A DNA stretch of 5,902 nt from Halobacteriales archaeon QH_10_67_13 (lineage in GTDB: Archaea > Halobacteriota > Halobacteria > Halobacteriales > Haloarculaceae): the NCBI GenBank assembly GCA_003021335.1, contig PXQL01000114.1:1-5902 (forward strand). Direction: 5' to 3'. The position numbers were made by a program, and so were the translations under genes. Below the pieces are notes generated by a model. The model was not told the origin of the DNA. It was given only the letters and a program-made list of their open reading frames with translations, and made no database searches. This document shows positions 1 through 5,659 of the stretch, one piece after another (position 1 is the first letter of the stretch; the number at the start of each line of letters is the position of its first letter).

Positions 1-1
1 C

Positions 2-439
2 GGATTCTCCCAGGGCGGCGTCAACACGGGCTATCTCGTCACGCGAGACGACCGGTGGGCCGCGGCGGCCGCCGAGCACGGCATCTACGACCTGCGCTCG
101 TCGTTCGGAACCGACGACTCACAGAACTGGCTCGAAGCCGACTTCGGGCTACCCTGGAAGCGCCCGGAGGCCTACGAGGCCGCCTCTTCGATCGCCGACG
201 TCGGGAACGTCGAGACGCCGCTGCTTCTCACCGCCGGCGAGAACGACCACCGGTGTCCGCCCTCACAGTCCGAGCAGCTGTACGTCAGCGTCCGCAAGCA
301 GGGCGTCGACGCCAAACTCGTGATCTACCAGAACGAGCATCACAACGTCGGCGATCCCGACCGGGCGGTTCACCGCCTCGAAACCCTCGACGAGTGGTTC
401 GGGATCTACGACCCCGAGCGCACCGTCGAGGCGGACTGA
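2..439 (+). CDS. S9-family serine peptidase (prolyl oligopeptidase/acylaminoacyl-peptidase type), C-terminal part
   Basis: This 145-residue C-terminal fragment belongs to an alpha/beta-hydrolase-fold serine peptidase; its beginning lies outside the window. All three catalytic residues of the S9 family are visible. The nucleophile Ser is in GFSQGG (fragment residues 1-6, Ser3). The Asp is in GENDHRCP (Asp82), and the His is in the YQNEHH segment (probably His114). The spacing and the segment ending in an LETLDEWF helix match the usual S9 C-terminus, so the stop at 437-439 looks genuine. S9 enzymes cleave short peptides or N-acylated peptides in the cytoplasm; which substrate applies here cannot be read from this part. 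The next genes are on the opposite strand and face it tail to tail. The reading frame of the neighbouring DUF2892 gene runs about 150 bp antisense into its 3' end. Confidence 0.92.
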   Translation, partial: GFSQGGVNTGYLVTRDDRWAAAAAEHGIYDLRSSFGTDDSQNWLEADFGLPWKRPEAYEAASSIADVGNVETPLLLTAGENDHRCPPSQSEQLYVSVRKQGVDAKLVIYQNEHHNVGDPDRAVHRLETLDEWFGIYDPERTVEAD

Positions 440-590
440 TGAGCACAACGAGTGCGGCAAGACAGAGCGCGAGCGCCGAGAGAACCGGCACGGTGATCGT
501 TCCGACGGCGGCGAGGCCGGCGAGCACCACGAGCACGACGCCGGCGAGTACCCGCCCGGCCGCGTCGATCGGACCGACGTTTCGCTGCAC
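285..590 (-). CDS. DUF2892 (YgaP-like) small membrane protein with missing or replaced C-terminus
   Basis: Translation from a GTG at 590-588 gives VQRNVGPIDAAGRVL, the typical start of DUF2892 proteins (a short M-x-K/R-N-V-G motif before two membrane helices). Two hydrophobic stretches follow at about residues 14-33 and 35-52. The family normally ends just after the second helix with a Cys-containing CPLxxxLGI-type motif. Here, after residue 52, the frame enters DNA antisense to the peptidase gene and becomes an arginine-rich tail of about 50 residues with no family resemblance, ending at 285. Only about 437-590 is convincingly family-like. The start is 9 nt after the msrB stop in the same frame, so the two are probably co-transcribed. 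Known family members are integral membrane proteins, sometimes fused to rhodanese domains; their function is poorly defined. The gene is probably truncated, or carries a long antiparallel overlap. Confidence 0.6.
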   Translation of the reverse strand: MQRNVGPIDAAGRVLAGVVLVVLAGLAAVGTITVPVLSALALCLAALVVLISPPRRCARGRRSRTTRRGFRGGEPPGRDRRRCDARSGRSRVWRRRPACGR

Positions 591-599
591 GCGTCGAAG

Positions 600-1007
600 T
601 CAGTCCCGGTCGAACGCGAGCGCGTCGCCGTTGATGCAGTAGCGTTTCCCGGTGGGCTCGGGACCGTCGTCGAACACGTGTCCGAGATGACCACCACACC
701 GGGCACAGAGCACCTCGGTTCGGAACCCAAGGAGCCCGGCGTCGCGCTGGGTTTCGACCGCGTCGTCTCCGATCGGGTCCCAGAAGCTCGGCCACCCGGT
801 GCCGGAGGTGTATTTCTGCTCGGAGTGAAACAGTTCAGCCCCGCAGCCGGCACACCTGAAGAGTCCATCCTCGTCGACGTGCAGCAGCTCCGAGGTGCCG
901 GCGGGTTCTGTTCCGGCCTCCCGGAGGATCCGGTACTGCTCATCGGTGAGGATCCGTCGCCACTCGGCGTCCGATCGTCGGGCCGGATCGTCGGTCTGAT
1001 TGGTCAT
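600..1007 (-). CDS. msrB: Peptide-methionine (R)-S-oxide reductase MsrB
   Basis: A complete 135-residue protein, close to the usual length of stand-alone MsrB (E. coli MsrB has 137 residues). It reduces the R epimer of methionine sulfoxide in oxidised proteins, using thioredoxin or a similar donor, in the cytoplasm. All family landmarks are present: the EWR..L....Y.ILR N-terminus (15-29), CAGC (52-55) and CARC (101-104) as the two zinc-binding CxxC pairs, SGTGWPSF (68-75), GGHLGHVF (105-112), and RYCIN (122-126) with Cys124 as the catalytic cysteine. The ATG at 1007-1005 gives a normal N-terminus. It lies 119 bp after the zinc-ribbon gene and 9 nt before the DUF2892 start on the same strand. 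I see no strong TATA box; a perfect 10-bp palindrome sits directly before the start codon. Confidence 0.96.
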   Translation of the reverse strand: MTNQTDDPARRSDAEWRRILTDEQYRILREAGTEPAGTSELLHVDEDGLFRCAGCGAELFHSEQKYTSGTGWPSFWDPIGDDAVETQRDAGLLGFRTEVLCARCGGHLGHVFDDGPEPTGKRYCINGDALAFDRD

Positions 1008-1008
1008 A

Positions 1009-1018
1009 CGCTATAGCG
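1009..1018. repeat. 10-bp perfect palindrome directly upstream of msrB
   Basis: The sequence cgctatagcg reads the same on both strands and ends 2 nt before the msrB start codon (1005-1007, minus strand). If the msrB transcript starts close to the ATG, as is common in haloarchaea, this would overlap the transcription start and could be an operator. It may also be chance; no second copy was noticed. Confidence 0.3.
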
Positions 1019-1126
1019 GGCAGCGCGAAGCTTGAACGTTGCGCGGCTGAGCCCCGGCTCGGCCGGTTCGATATCCGACGATCTCGAGCACTCTCAAGGA
1101 GCGTCGGCCAGATCGCCAGGAGTCGG

Positions 1127-1282
1127 TCACTGGAATTCGGAGGCAAAGTACGCCGCGGCCGAGTCGTCGGCGAGCGGTTCGAGCTCGCTCGCTCCACAGC
1201 GCTCGCAGGCGGTCGGCGGATCGACGGCCGGTCCCGAGACGACCGCCGCACACGCCAGACACGAGAAGTACACAAGAGTCAT
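1127..1282 (-). CDS. Small two-CxxC zinc-ribbon protein
   Basis: A 51-residue protein beginning MTLVYFSCLAC. It has two CxxC pairs: CLAC (Cys8, Cys11) and CERC followed by Gly-Ala (Cys26, Cys29). This is the layout of the small zinc-finger proteins that are abundant in haloarchaea. The C-terminal third is acidic and has no predicted membrane segment. The ATG at 1282-1280 shares one base with the TAA stop of the upstream flavoenzyme (TAATG), so the two are probably translationally coupled. The preceding codons in this frame, inside the flavoenzyme, are arginine-rich out-of-frame sequence, which fixes the start. Its function is unknown; metal binding is inferred from the cysteine spacing. The constant pairing with an oxidoreductase could mean an accessory or regulatory role, but nothing in the sequence proves this. 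Confidence 0.75.
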   Translation of the reverse strand: MTLVYFSCLACAAVVSGPAVDPPTACERCGASELEPLADDSAAAYFASEFQ

Positions 1283-2359
1283 TAAAACTGGATGTCCGGT
1301 GTCGTGACGGGCCGGTCCCGGGAGAGGGCCGCGAGCGGGCGGGCCACGGTCTGGTCGGGGTCGAGCAGCCGCGCGACGACCATCGCGGCGCCGGGAGCCT
1401 GCATGATCCCGTGGCCGCTGAACCCGGTGACGTGGGCGATGTTTCGGCGCCGGTCGATGATCGGAACGCGGCTGTCGGTCATCGCGTACAGGCCGGTCCA
1501 GCTCTCGACGACGGTCGCGTCGGCGACTAGATCGGTCAGCCGTCCGCCGTTCGTCCGCAGTCTGTTCCCGTACGCGGAATCGAACTCGGTGGTAAACGCC
1601 GCCGGATCGTCCGGGGAGACCCGGTCGGGCTCCGGGCGGAACTTGCCGCCGGCGTACAGCCGACCGTCGGCCCGTGGGAGCACGTACGCGCCCGTGTCGA
1701 CGTCGACAGCCAGGGGCGCCTCGGGGGAGATGCTCGCGTCGAGCACCGACAGCCGCCGCCGATCGGGCGTGACCGGAAGCGACTCGCCGGCGAGTCCGGC
1801 GACCGCGTCGGCCCAGGCCCCGGCGGCGTTGATGACGATATCCGTGCGTTCGGTCTCGCCGTCGACCGCGAGTTCGACGCCCTCGTCGGTCGGCGTAAGA
1901 TCGGTCACCGGCGCGTCCGTCCGGAGCTCGACGCCCTCGGCCCTCGCGGCGCCCGCGACGGCGTCGACGATCTTCTTCGGCGAGGCCAGCGCCGCAGTCG
2001 GCGAGAAGAGACTCGCCCCGTACCGATCGTAGGCGAGTTCCGGAGCCGTCTCGAGTGGCGCCGGCGGCGCGTCGTAGACGGCGGGCTCGCCGTTTCTCGC
2101 TTGCAAGAATCGACTCCGCGTTTGCCCAAAACTGGAGCCCCTTCCGCGAGAGGTCGATGTTGGCCGGGTGCCGGTAGACCGTCCGGAGGCCACACCCCGC
2201 GGCCGCGGTGCTCCGAGAGCCAAGCGAGGACTCGCGCTCGAGCAGGACGATCTCGTCGGCAAATCCATCGGCCCGGGCGCGCCTGGCCAGGACGAAAGCC
2301 GTCGTCAACCCGACGACGCCGCCGCCCACGATCGCGATTTTCCGCCGTGTCACTGTCAT
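1282..2359 (-). pseudogene. FAD-dependent oxidoreductase (DAO family: glycine/D-amino-acid/sarcosine oxidase type), frameshifted
   Basis: The N-terminus (ATG at 2359-2357) has a classic FAD-binding Rossmann motif, IVGGGVVG (residues 10-17). The DAO-family region continues to about residue 86 (ending FWANAESIL). Near 2090-2115 the family-like sequence jumps to another frame, resuming around QARNGEPAVYDAPP and running to the stop at 1284-1282. That second part carries INAAGAWADAV (FAD/substrate domain) and, near the end, the conserved GFSGHGIMQAPG block. The roughly 25-30 residues usually present between these parts (a GYLFLAR-like strand and following helix) are not found in either frame, so a short deletion with a frame change is more likely than a single-base error. 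Family members oxidise amino acids or N-methyl amines, giving imine plus H2O2 or a reduced carrier. The exact substrate cannot be assigned. It heads the group zinc protein, msrB, DUF2892. Confidence 0.85.
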
Positions 2360-2377
2360 TTAGTTTGGCCCCGCAGG

Positions 2378-2385
2378 CAAGTATC
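2378..2385 (-). promoter_or_regulatory. Possible TATA element for the flavoenzyme gene
   Basis: On the minus strand this reads GATACTTG, centred about 23 nt before the ATG at 2359. That spacing suits a leaderless haloarchaeal transcript, but the match to the TTTAWA-like consensus is only moderate. It lies in the 134-bp divergent gap (2360-2493) shared with the DUF3179 gene. Confidence 0.3.
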
Positions 2386-2463
2386 CTCGGCTTCCTCGCG
2401 CCGGCGGCCGAGCGGATCGACGGGATATCGAGGCTGTGCGACGGACGCTCACAGGTGACGCGG

Positions 2464-2471
2464 GGTTATCC
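2464..2471 (+). promoter_or_regulatory. Possible TATA element for the DUF3179 gene
   Basis: The short A/T run in ggttatcc is centred about 26-27 nt before the ATG at 2494 in otherwise GC-rich sequence, the position expected for a leaderless haloarchaeal promoter. The sequence match is weak, and no Shine-Dalgarno-like motif precedes the start. Confidence 0.3.
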
Positions 2472-2493
2472 GACGCCGGCCCCGAACAGTCGC

Positions 2494-3249
2494 ATGCGCC
2501 GGCGGCAGGTTTTGATCGGGGTAGGGGCAGCGGTGGCGGTCGGTGGGCTCGCCGGGTCGCTACGCGACGAGTCCGAGACCACGAACTTGGAGGGAGACGC
2601 GCCGACGCTCGCCGCCGCCGGCTCGCCCGAGACGATCTGTGCGGCCGAGCCCGAGGTCGACCCGGGGATCTACGCGATCGACGAGCCGGCCTTCGGAACC
2701 GACTGGAAAGGCCACGCGGTCGGGGATCGGTACGCGAACGACGGCCGGATGGGCGAGAACTGGACGGTCATCGGCATCGAACGCGACGGCGACGCGCGCG
2801 CTTACCCCGTTCCGGTGCTGTGGTACCACGAGATCGTCAACGACGAGTTCGGCGGGCCGGTGCTGATCACCTACTGCCAGATCTGTCGCTCGGGTCTGGT
2901 TGCCCGGCGGCAGGTCGACGGGTCACCGACCCGATTCGAGGTGTCGGGACAGCTCTGGGAGCCCCCTCGCGAGTACACGAGCGCGAGCGTCGCGAGAGAC
3001 CGCGTCCGCGGCGTCGCGGAGCGGGGCGGCGAGTCCGTCCGGATCTTCAACAGCGGCAACCTCGTGCTCCTCGACCGGACCACGGGGAGTTTCTGGAGCC
3101 AGCTGCTCGCCCGGGCGATCTGCGGCCCGGCGTCGGGCGACCGGCTGTCGATCGTCCCCACGACGATCGCGACCTGGGGCGAGTGGCGGACCGAGCACCC
3201 GGGGGGCGAGGTACTGTTGCCGCCGCCACACTCCGGGACCGTCGAGTAA
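2494..3249 (+). CDS. DUF3179 domain-containing protein with Tat-like leader
   Basis: A complete 251-residue protein. The start MRRRQVLIGVG followed by an alanine/glycine/valine-rich stretch to about residue 22 looks like a twin-arginine (Tat) signal or N-terminal anchor, so the protein is probably exported. The DUF3179 domain covers roughly residues 90-245. It shows ARAYPVPVLWYHEIVND (101-117), then YCQIC with Cys128 and Cys131, an F.VSGQLW-type segment, NSGNLVLLDRTTGSFWSQ, and a closing TTIATWGEWRTEHPG block. All are hallmarks of the family. Biochemical function is unknown for the family; the conserved cysteines, His112 and Glu113 suggest a metal or redox site, but that is inference. The ATG is preferred over upstream in-frame starts, because the upstream codons run through the divergent gap and antisense to the flavoenzyme. 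The next gene starts 10 nt downstream. Confidence 0.9.
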   Translation: MRRRQVLIGVGAAVAVGGLAGSLRDESETTNLEGDAPTLAAAGSPETICAAEPEVDPGIYAIDEPAFGTDWKGHAVGDRYANDGRMGENWTVIGIERDGDARAYPVPVLWYHEIVNDEFGGPVLITYCQICRSGLVARRQVDGSPTRFEVSGQLWEPPREYTSASVARDRVRGVAERGGESVRIFNSGNLVLLDRTTGSFWSQLLARAICGPASGDRLSIVPTTIATWGEWRTEHPGGEVLLPPPHSGTVE

Positions 3250-3259
3250 CAGTCCGGAC

Positions 3260-3733
3260 GTGCCGAGACAATCCGGCGATCCCGGCGGCGATAGCGGAGT
3301 GGAGGGCCGAAGCGGGACTCGTCTCTCAGTCGCCGATTCGTCGGGCGCCCGCTCGAAGCGGCGGCCGCGGGACCCGCACCCGTCGGTGCTCGTTGCCGGC
3401 GTCGTGGCGACGGGACTCGCGCTCGGGGTCGCCTACGCCTGGCTGCGCGGCGATACCGACGGGGACGCCACGCCCCGAAAGCCCCCGGCGGGCGCCGAGG
3501 CGGGAGCGACCGGGGATTTAAACGGCGAGCTGGCGACCGACGAGGACAGGATCGTGGCGCTTCTGGAGAGGGAGGACGGCCGGACGCGACAGGTCGCGAT
3601 CGCCGACCGGGTGGACTGGTCGGACTCGAAGACCTCGCGCGTGCTCTCCGACATGGCGGAGCAAGGGACGGTCGAGAAACTCCGCATCGGTCAGGAGAAC
3701 GTGATCGACCTGCGCGACTCCGAGGACGGGTGA
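3260..3733 (+). CDS. Membrane-anchored winged-helix (DUF7343-like) transcriptional regulator
   Basis: Starting from GTG at 3260 this gives 157 residues. A charged N-terminus is followed by one membrane helix at about 41-62 (PSVLVAGVVATGLALGVAYA), an Ala/Gly-rich linker, and a C-terminal winged-helix domain at about 94-151. The domain has the pattern D.DRIVALLE, RQVAIADRVDWSDSKTSRVL (recognition helix), SDMAEQGTVEKL and the closing wing G.ENVIDL. This matches the haloarchaeal family of membrane-tethered wHTH proteins, thought to act as DNA-binding regulators held at the membrane. In-frame GTG codons at 3299 and 3386 are possible alternative starts; the last would begin inside the membrane helix and is unlikely. 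The gene begins 10 nt after the DUF3179 stop, so the two are probably one transcript. What signal it senses and which genes it controls are unknown. Confidence 0.82.
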   Translation: MPRQSGDPGGDSGVEGRSGTRLSVADSSGARSKRRPRDPHPSVLVAGVVATGLALGVAYAWLRGDTDGDATPRKPPAGAEAGATGDLNGELATDEDRIVALLEREDGRTRQVAIADRVDWSDSKTSRVLSDMAEQGTVEKLRIGQENVIDLRDSEDG

Positions 3734-3742
3734 CCGCCGGAC

Positions 3743-3751
3743 TCTTTTATT
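3743..3751 (+). promoter_or_regulatory. TATA-box promoter of the YkgJ-type gene
   Basis: The sequence tcttttatt is the clearest A/T block in any intergenic gap of the window. Its centre is about 24 nt before the GTG at 3771, the spacing expected for a haloarchaeal TATA box serving a leaderless transcript. It supports both the GTG start and transcription separate from the upstream winged-helix gene, which ends at 3733. Confidence 0.6.
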
Positions 3752-3770
3752 CCTGAGCCCGCCTTCTGGT

Positions 3771-4289
3771 GTGAGCGCTGGAAGCGACCCCCACCGTCGC
3801 GTCGAGGTTTACCCGGGGAAAGAGGCCGTCGTCGAGTTCGATCCCGAGTTGACCTTCGAGTGTGTCGACGGCTGCACCTGGTGTTGTCACCACGGCGTCT
3901 TGCTGTACGAGAAGGATCTCTTCGAGCTCGCCGACCACGCCCCGCTGTCGGCCTCGACGACCGAGGCTCGCGGCGAAACCTTCGTGACAAAAGAAAAGAA
4001 AAACCGTGAGCACGACGTCGGCGCGGACGGCCAGGCCTGTTACTTTCTGCGCGAGGACGGCCTCTGTGCGCTGCACGCGGAACACGACTGGAAACCGGCG
4101 CGGTGTTCGGTGTTTCCCCTCGGCGTCCACGTCGAAGACGGCGATATCCACGTCTCGGTGCGCGAGACCGCGAGAGAGCACTGCGAGGGGCTGAACGTCA
4201 GCGAGCGCCCCGTGATCGAGCACCTCGACGCGTTCCTGCCGGAGCTGCTCTGGGAGCTCAACGACCCGGCGACCCGCCGGGAGCTGTAG
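3771..4289 (+). CDS. YkgJ-family cysteine-cluster (putative Fe-S or zinc) protein
   Basis: A complete 172-residue protein from GTG 3771. It has eight cysteines in the family arrangement: CVDGCTWCC (Cys31, 35, 38, 39; CxxxCxxCC), then Cys90 in ACYFL, Cys99 in GLCALH, Cys112 in ARCSVFP and Cys138 in EHCEG. The block LCALHAEHDWKPARCSVFPLGV is diagnostic of the YkgJ/UPF0153 cysteine-cluster family. Members are thought to bind a metal or iron-sulfur cluster through these cysteines; the reaction is not established. The protein is soluble and cytoplasmic by appearance. Residues 73-79 (TKEKKNR) are coded by an A-rich stretch (about 3987-4003) that is unusual for this GC-rich DNA, but the reading frame is intact. 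A strong TATA element precedes it, and it converges with the SDR gene, with one base between stop codons. Confidence 0.92.
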   Translation: MSAGSDPHRRVEVYPGKEAVVEFDPELTFECVDGCTWCCHHGVLLYEKDLFELADHAPLSASTTEARGETFVTKEKKNREHDVGADGQACYFLREDGLCALHAEHDWKPARCSVFPLGVHVEDGDIHVSVRETAREHCEGLNVSERPVIEHLDAFLPELLWELNDPATRREL

Positions 4290-4290
4290 C

Positions 4291-4986
4291 CTACGCGGTC
4301 GCCTTCCGCCAGTCACCGCGGTCGACGACCTCGCCGTCGACGGTCTCGGCGGGCGCCTCGGTCGCGGCCCACACGAACTGGGGGGCGACATCGTCCGGAT
4401 CGTACGCGTCGGCACCGGTCAGCTCCGTCGAGACCTGTCCCGGGTCGATGATACCGACGGGCTGGTCGATGTCGGCCGCGACCCCGCGGGCGACCGCCTC
4501 GGCACCCGCCTTCGAGGCCGCGTAGGCGCCGTACCCGGGGTAGGCGGTTCGGGCGACCGCACCCGAGGAGACCAGCATCCGCCCGTCCTCGGCGAGGTGT
4601 GGGAGCGCCTCTTTCAGCGTCGCGAACACGCCCCGGACGTTCGTCCGGATCGTGTCGTCAAACACCGAGTAACTCTCTTCGGGAAGAGGCGTCTCGCCGG
4701 ACTCGCCGTGGTAGACCCCCGCGTTCGCGAGCACGTACTCGATTTCGCCGCCACCCCGTTCGGCCGCCCGCTCCATCAGCCGCTCGACGTCGAACTCGTC
4801 GCGGACGTCCGCCCGGACCGCCGTCGCCGCGCCGCCGTCCGCGCGGATGTCCTCAGTGACGGACTCAAGCTCGTCGCGACTCCGGGCGCAGACGACGACG
4901 TGTGCGCCGGCGTCCGCGAACGATTCCGCGACCGCTCGTCCGATCCCCCGACTCGCTCCGGTGATGACTGCCGTCTCGCCGTCCAT
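4291..4986 (-). CDS. Short-chain dehydrogenase/reductase (classical SDR)
   Basis: A complete 231-residue NAD(P)-dependent oxidoreductase of the classical SDR type, of near-usual length (about 250). The nucleotide-binding motif TGASRGIG is at residues 9-16. An acidic D60V pair follows the third strand, NAG is at 88-90, the structural Asn is N116 in TNVRGVF, the catalytic Ser is S141 in SSGAV, and the catalytic pair is Y155xxxK159 in YAASK. PGQVSTELT (182-190) is the usual PG..T segment after the active site. Arg13 in the glycine motif and Arg35 after the second strand (CARS) favour NADPH. The substrate cannot be told; many such proteins reduce ketones or acyl-carrier intermediates. The ATG at 4986-4984 gives a standard N-terminus. 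The C-terminal region is slightly short. It lies 57 bp downstream of the glycosyltransferase fragment on the same strand. Confidence 0.93.
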   Translation of the reverse strand: MDGETAVITGASRGIGRAVAESFADAGAHVVVCARSRDELESVTEDIRADGGAATAVRADVRDEFDVERLMERAAERGGGEIEYVLANAGVYHGESGETPLPEESYSVFDDTIRTNVRGVFATLKEALPHLAEDGRMLVSSGAVARTAYPGYGAYAASKAGAEAVARGVAADIDQPVGIIDPGQVSTELTGADAYDPDDVAPQFVWAATEAPAETVDGEVVDRGDWRKATA

Positions 4987-5024
4987 GAGAGCCGTTATGC
5001 TGGCATGGTCTTGTGCGTTCCGTA

Positions 5025-5038
5025 CCCGCCCAGGCGGG
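5025..5038. repeat. GC-rich inverted repeat after the glycosyltransferase stop
   Basis: The sequence cccgcc-ca-ggcggg forms a perfect 6-bp stem with a 2-nt gap. It sits a few bases downstream of the stop codon (5046-5044) of the minus-strand glycosyltransferase fragment and ahead of the SDR gene. No T-run follows on the minus strand, so a terminator role is doubtful; it could be chance in GC-rich DNA. Confidence 0.3.
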
Positions 5039-5043
5039 CGCGC

Positions 5044-5643
5044 CTACGGCGTCGTGCCGGCCGTCCGCGTGCCCGACCCCCCAGCGAGCAGCCGCTCGTA
5101 GATCCTCTCGAGCGCCGCGATGGTCTCGTCGACGGCGTACTCAGCGACCGCCGCCCGGGTCGACCACGACCCGGAGACACACTGGTCGATCGCGCCGGCC
5201 ATCGCCGCGGTGTCACCGCGCTCGTACCGGACCCCGTTGTCCGGACCGATCGTCTCGCTGAACGGCGCGACATCGGGCGCAGCGACGGGGGTTCCGCAGG
5301 CGTTTGCCTCGAGCGTCGACAGCCCGAGCGTATCGGCCGTCGAGGCCGTAACGAAAGCATCGATCGTCGAGTAAAATCGGGGGAGTGCCTTCCGGGGCAG
5401 AAAGTCACGAAAGACCACGTTCGGCGGTGCCCGCGCCTCAAGCGCTGCCCGTCGGGGGCCCTCGCCAACGATCAGGAAGTCACACGCCGACAGCTCGCGG
5501 GCCGCGGCGAGGATCTCGCCGACGTTTTTTTCCATGCTGATCCGGCCGCTGTACCCGATCAGCGGCTGTCGGTCCGGCGCCCTGTCGGGGAGCGGCGACG
5601 GCGCGAAAAACTCCGTGTCGATGCCGACGGGCAGTTCCGTGTG
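5044..5643 (-). pseudogene. GT4 glycosyltransferase, C-terminal (donor-binding) half, 5'-truncated
   Basis: This is the C-terminal domain of a GT-B fold, GT4-family glycosyltransferase. Read from the right, it begins at about TELPVGIDTEFFAP, the usual linker motif between the two domains. It continues with LIGYSGRISMEKN, then FLIVGEGP, NVVFRDFLPR, and the donor-sugar block from AFVTAST through DTLGLSTLEANACGTPVAAP. The canonical E-x7-E pair is D-x7-E here, as in some SQD2/SqdX-like members. About 199 residues remain of a protein usually near 350-400. The first ATG (5535) falls inside conserved sequence and cannot be the original start. No N-terminal acceptor domain precedes it on this strand: beyond about 5645 the DNA is antisense to another GT4 N-terminus. 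It would have transferred a nucleotide-activated sugar to a lipid or glycan; the acceptor is unknown. Confidence 0.85.
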
Positions 5644-5645
5644 CC

Positions 5646-5659
5646 CGACCGGACGGTCG
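5646..5659. repeat. 14-bp inverted repeat at the glycosyltransferase head-to-head junction
   Basis: The sequence cgaccg-ga-cggtcg has perfect 6-bp arms. It lies exactly where the minus-strand C-terminal half and the plus-strand N-terminal half of GT4 sequences meet. Because it reads nearly the same on both strands, it could have provided microhomology for an inverted join. Such short palindromes also occur by chance in GC-rich DNA. Confidence 0.45.

Noticed and set aside
263..480. Minus-strand frame reading RLDGALGVVDPEP, slightly like the DUF2892 end motif, which would suggest a simple frameshift
   Set aside because: It lacks the motif's cysteines, continues for dozens of residues with no stop where the family ends, and is fully antisense to conserved peptidase sequence. 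Probably chance.
55..642. 195-codon plus-strand frame across the peptidase end and the DUF2892/msrB region
   Set aside because: It is arginine- and serine-rich with no family resemblance, out of frame with the S9 peptidase and antisense to DUF2892 and msrB.
1127..2359. One open frame of 410 codons on the minus strand, apparently fusing a flavoenzyme N-terminus to a zinc-ribbon C-terminus
   Set aside because: The middle part is arginine-rich out-of-frame translation of the flavoenzyme, whose genuine sequence is in another frame. The open frame reflects the frameshift plus GC-rich shadow coding; the zinc protein has its own start at 1282.
2101..2493. N-terminal extension of the DUF3179 frame back to 2101
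   Set aside because: The extension is antisense to the flavoenzyme start and the divergent gap and is arginine-rich; the twin-arginine leader fixes the start at 2494.
3747..4415. 222-codon minus-strand frame antisense to the YkgJ-type gene
   Set aside because: The plus strand holds the diagnostic cysteine pattern and the promoter. The minus frame contains no recognisable domain and also runs over the SDR 3' end.
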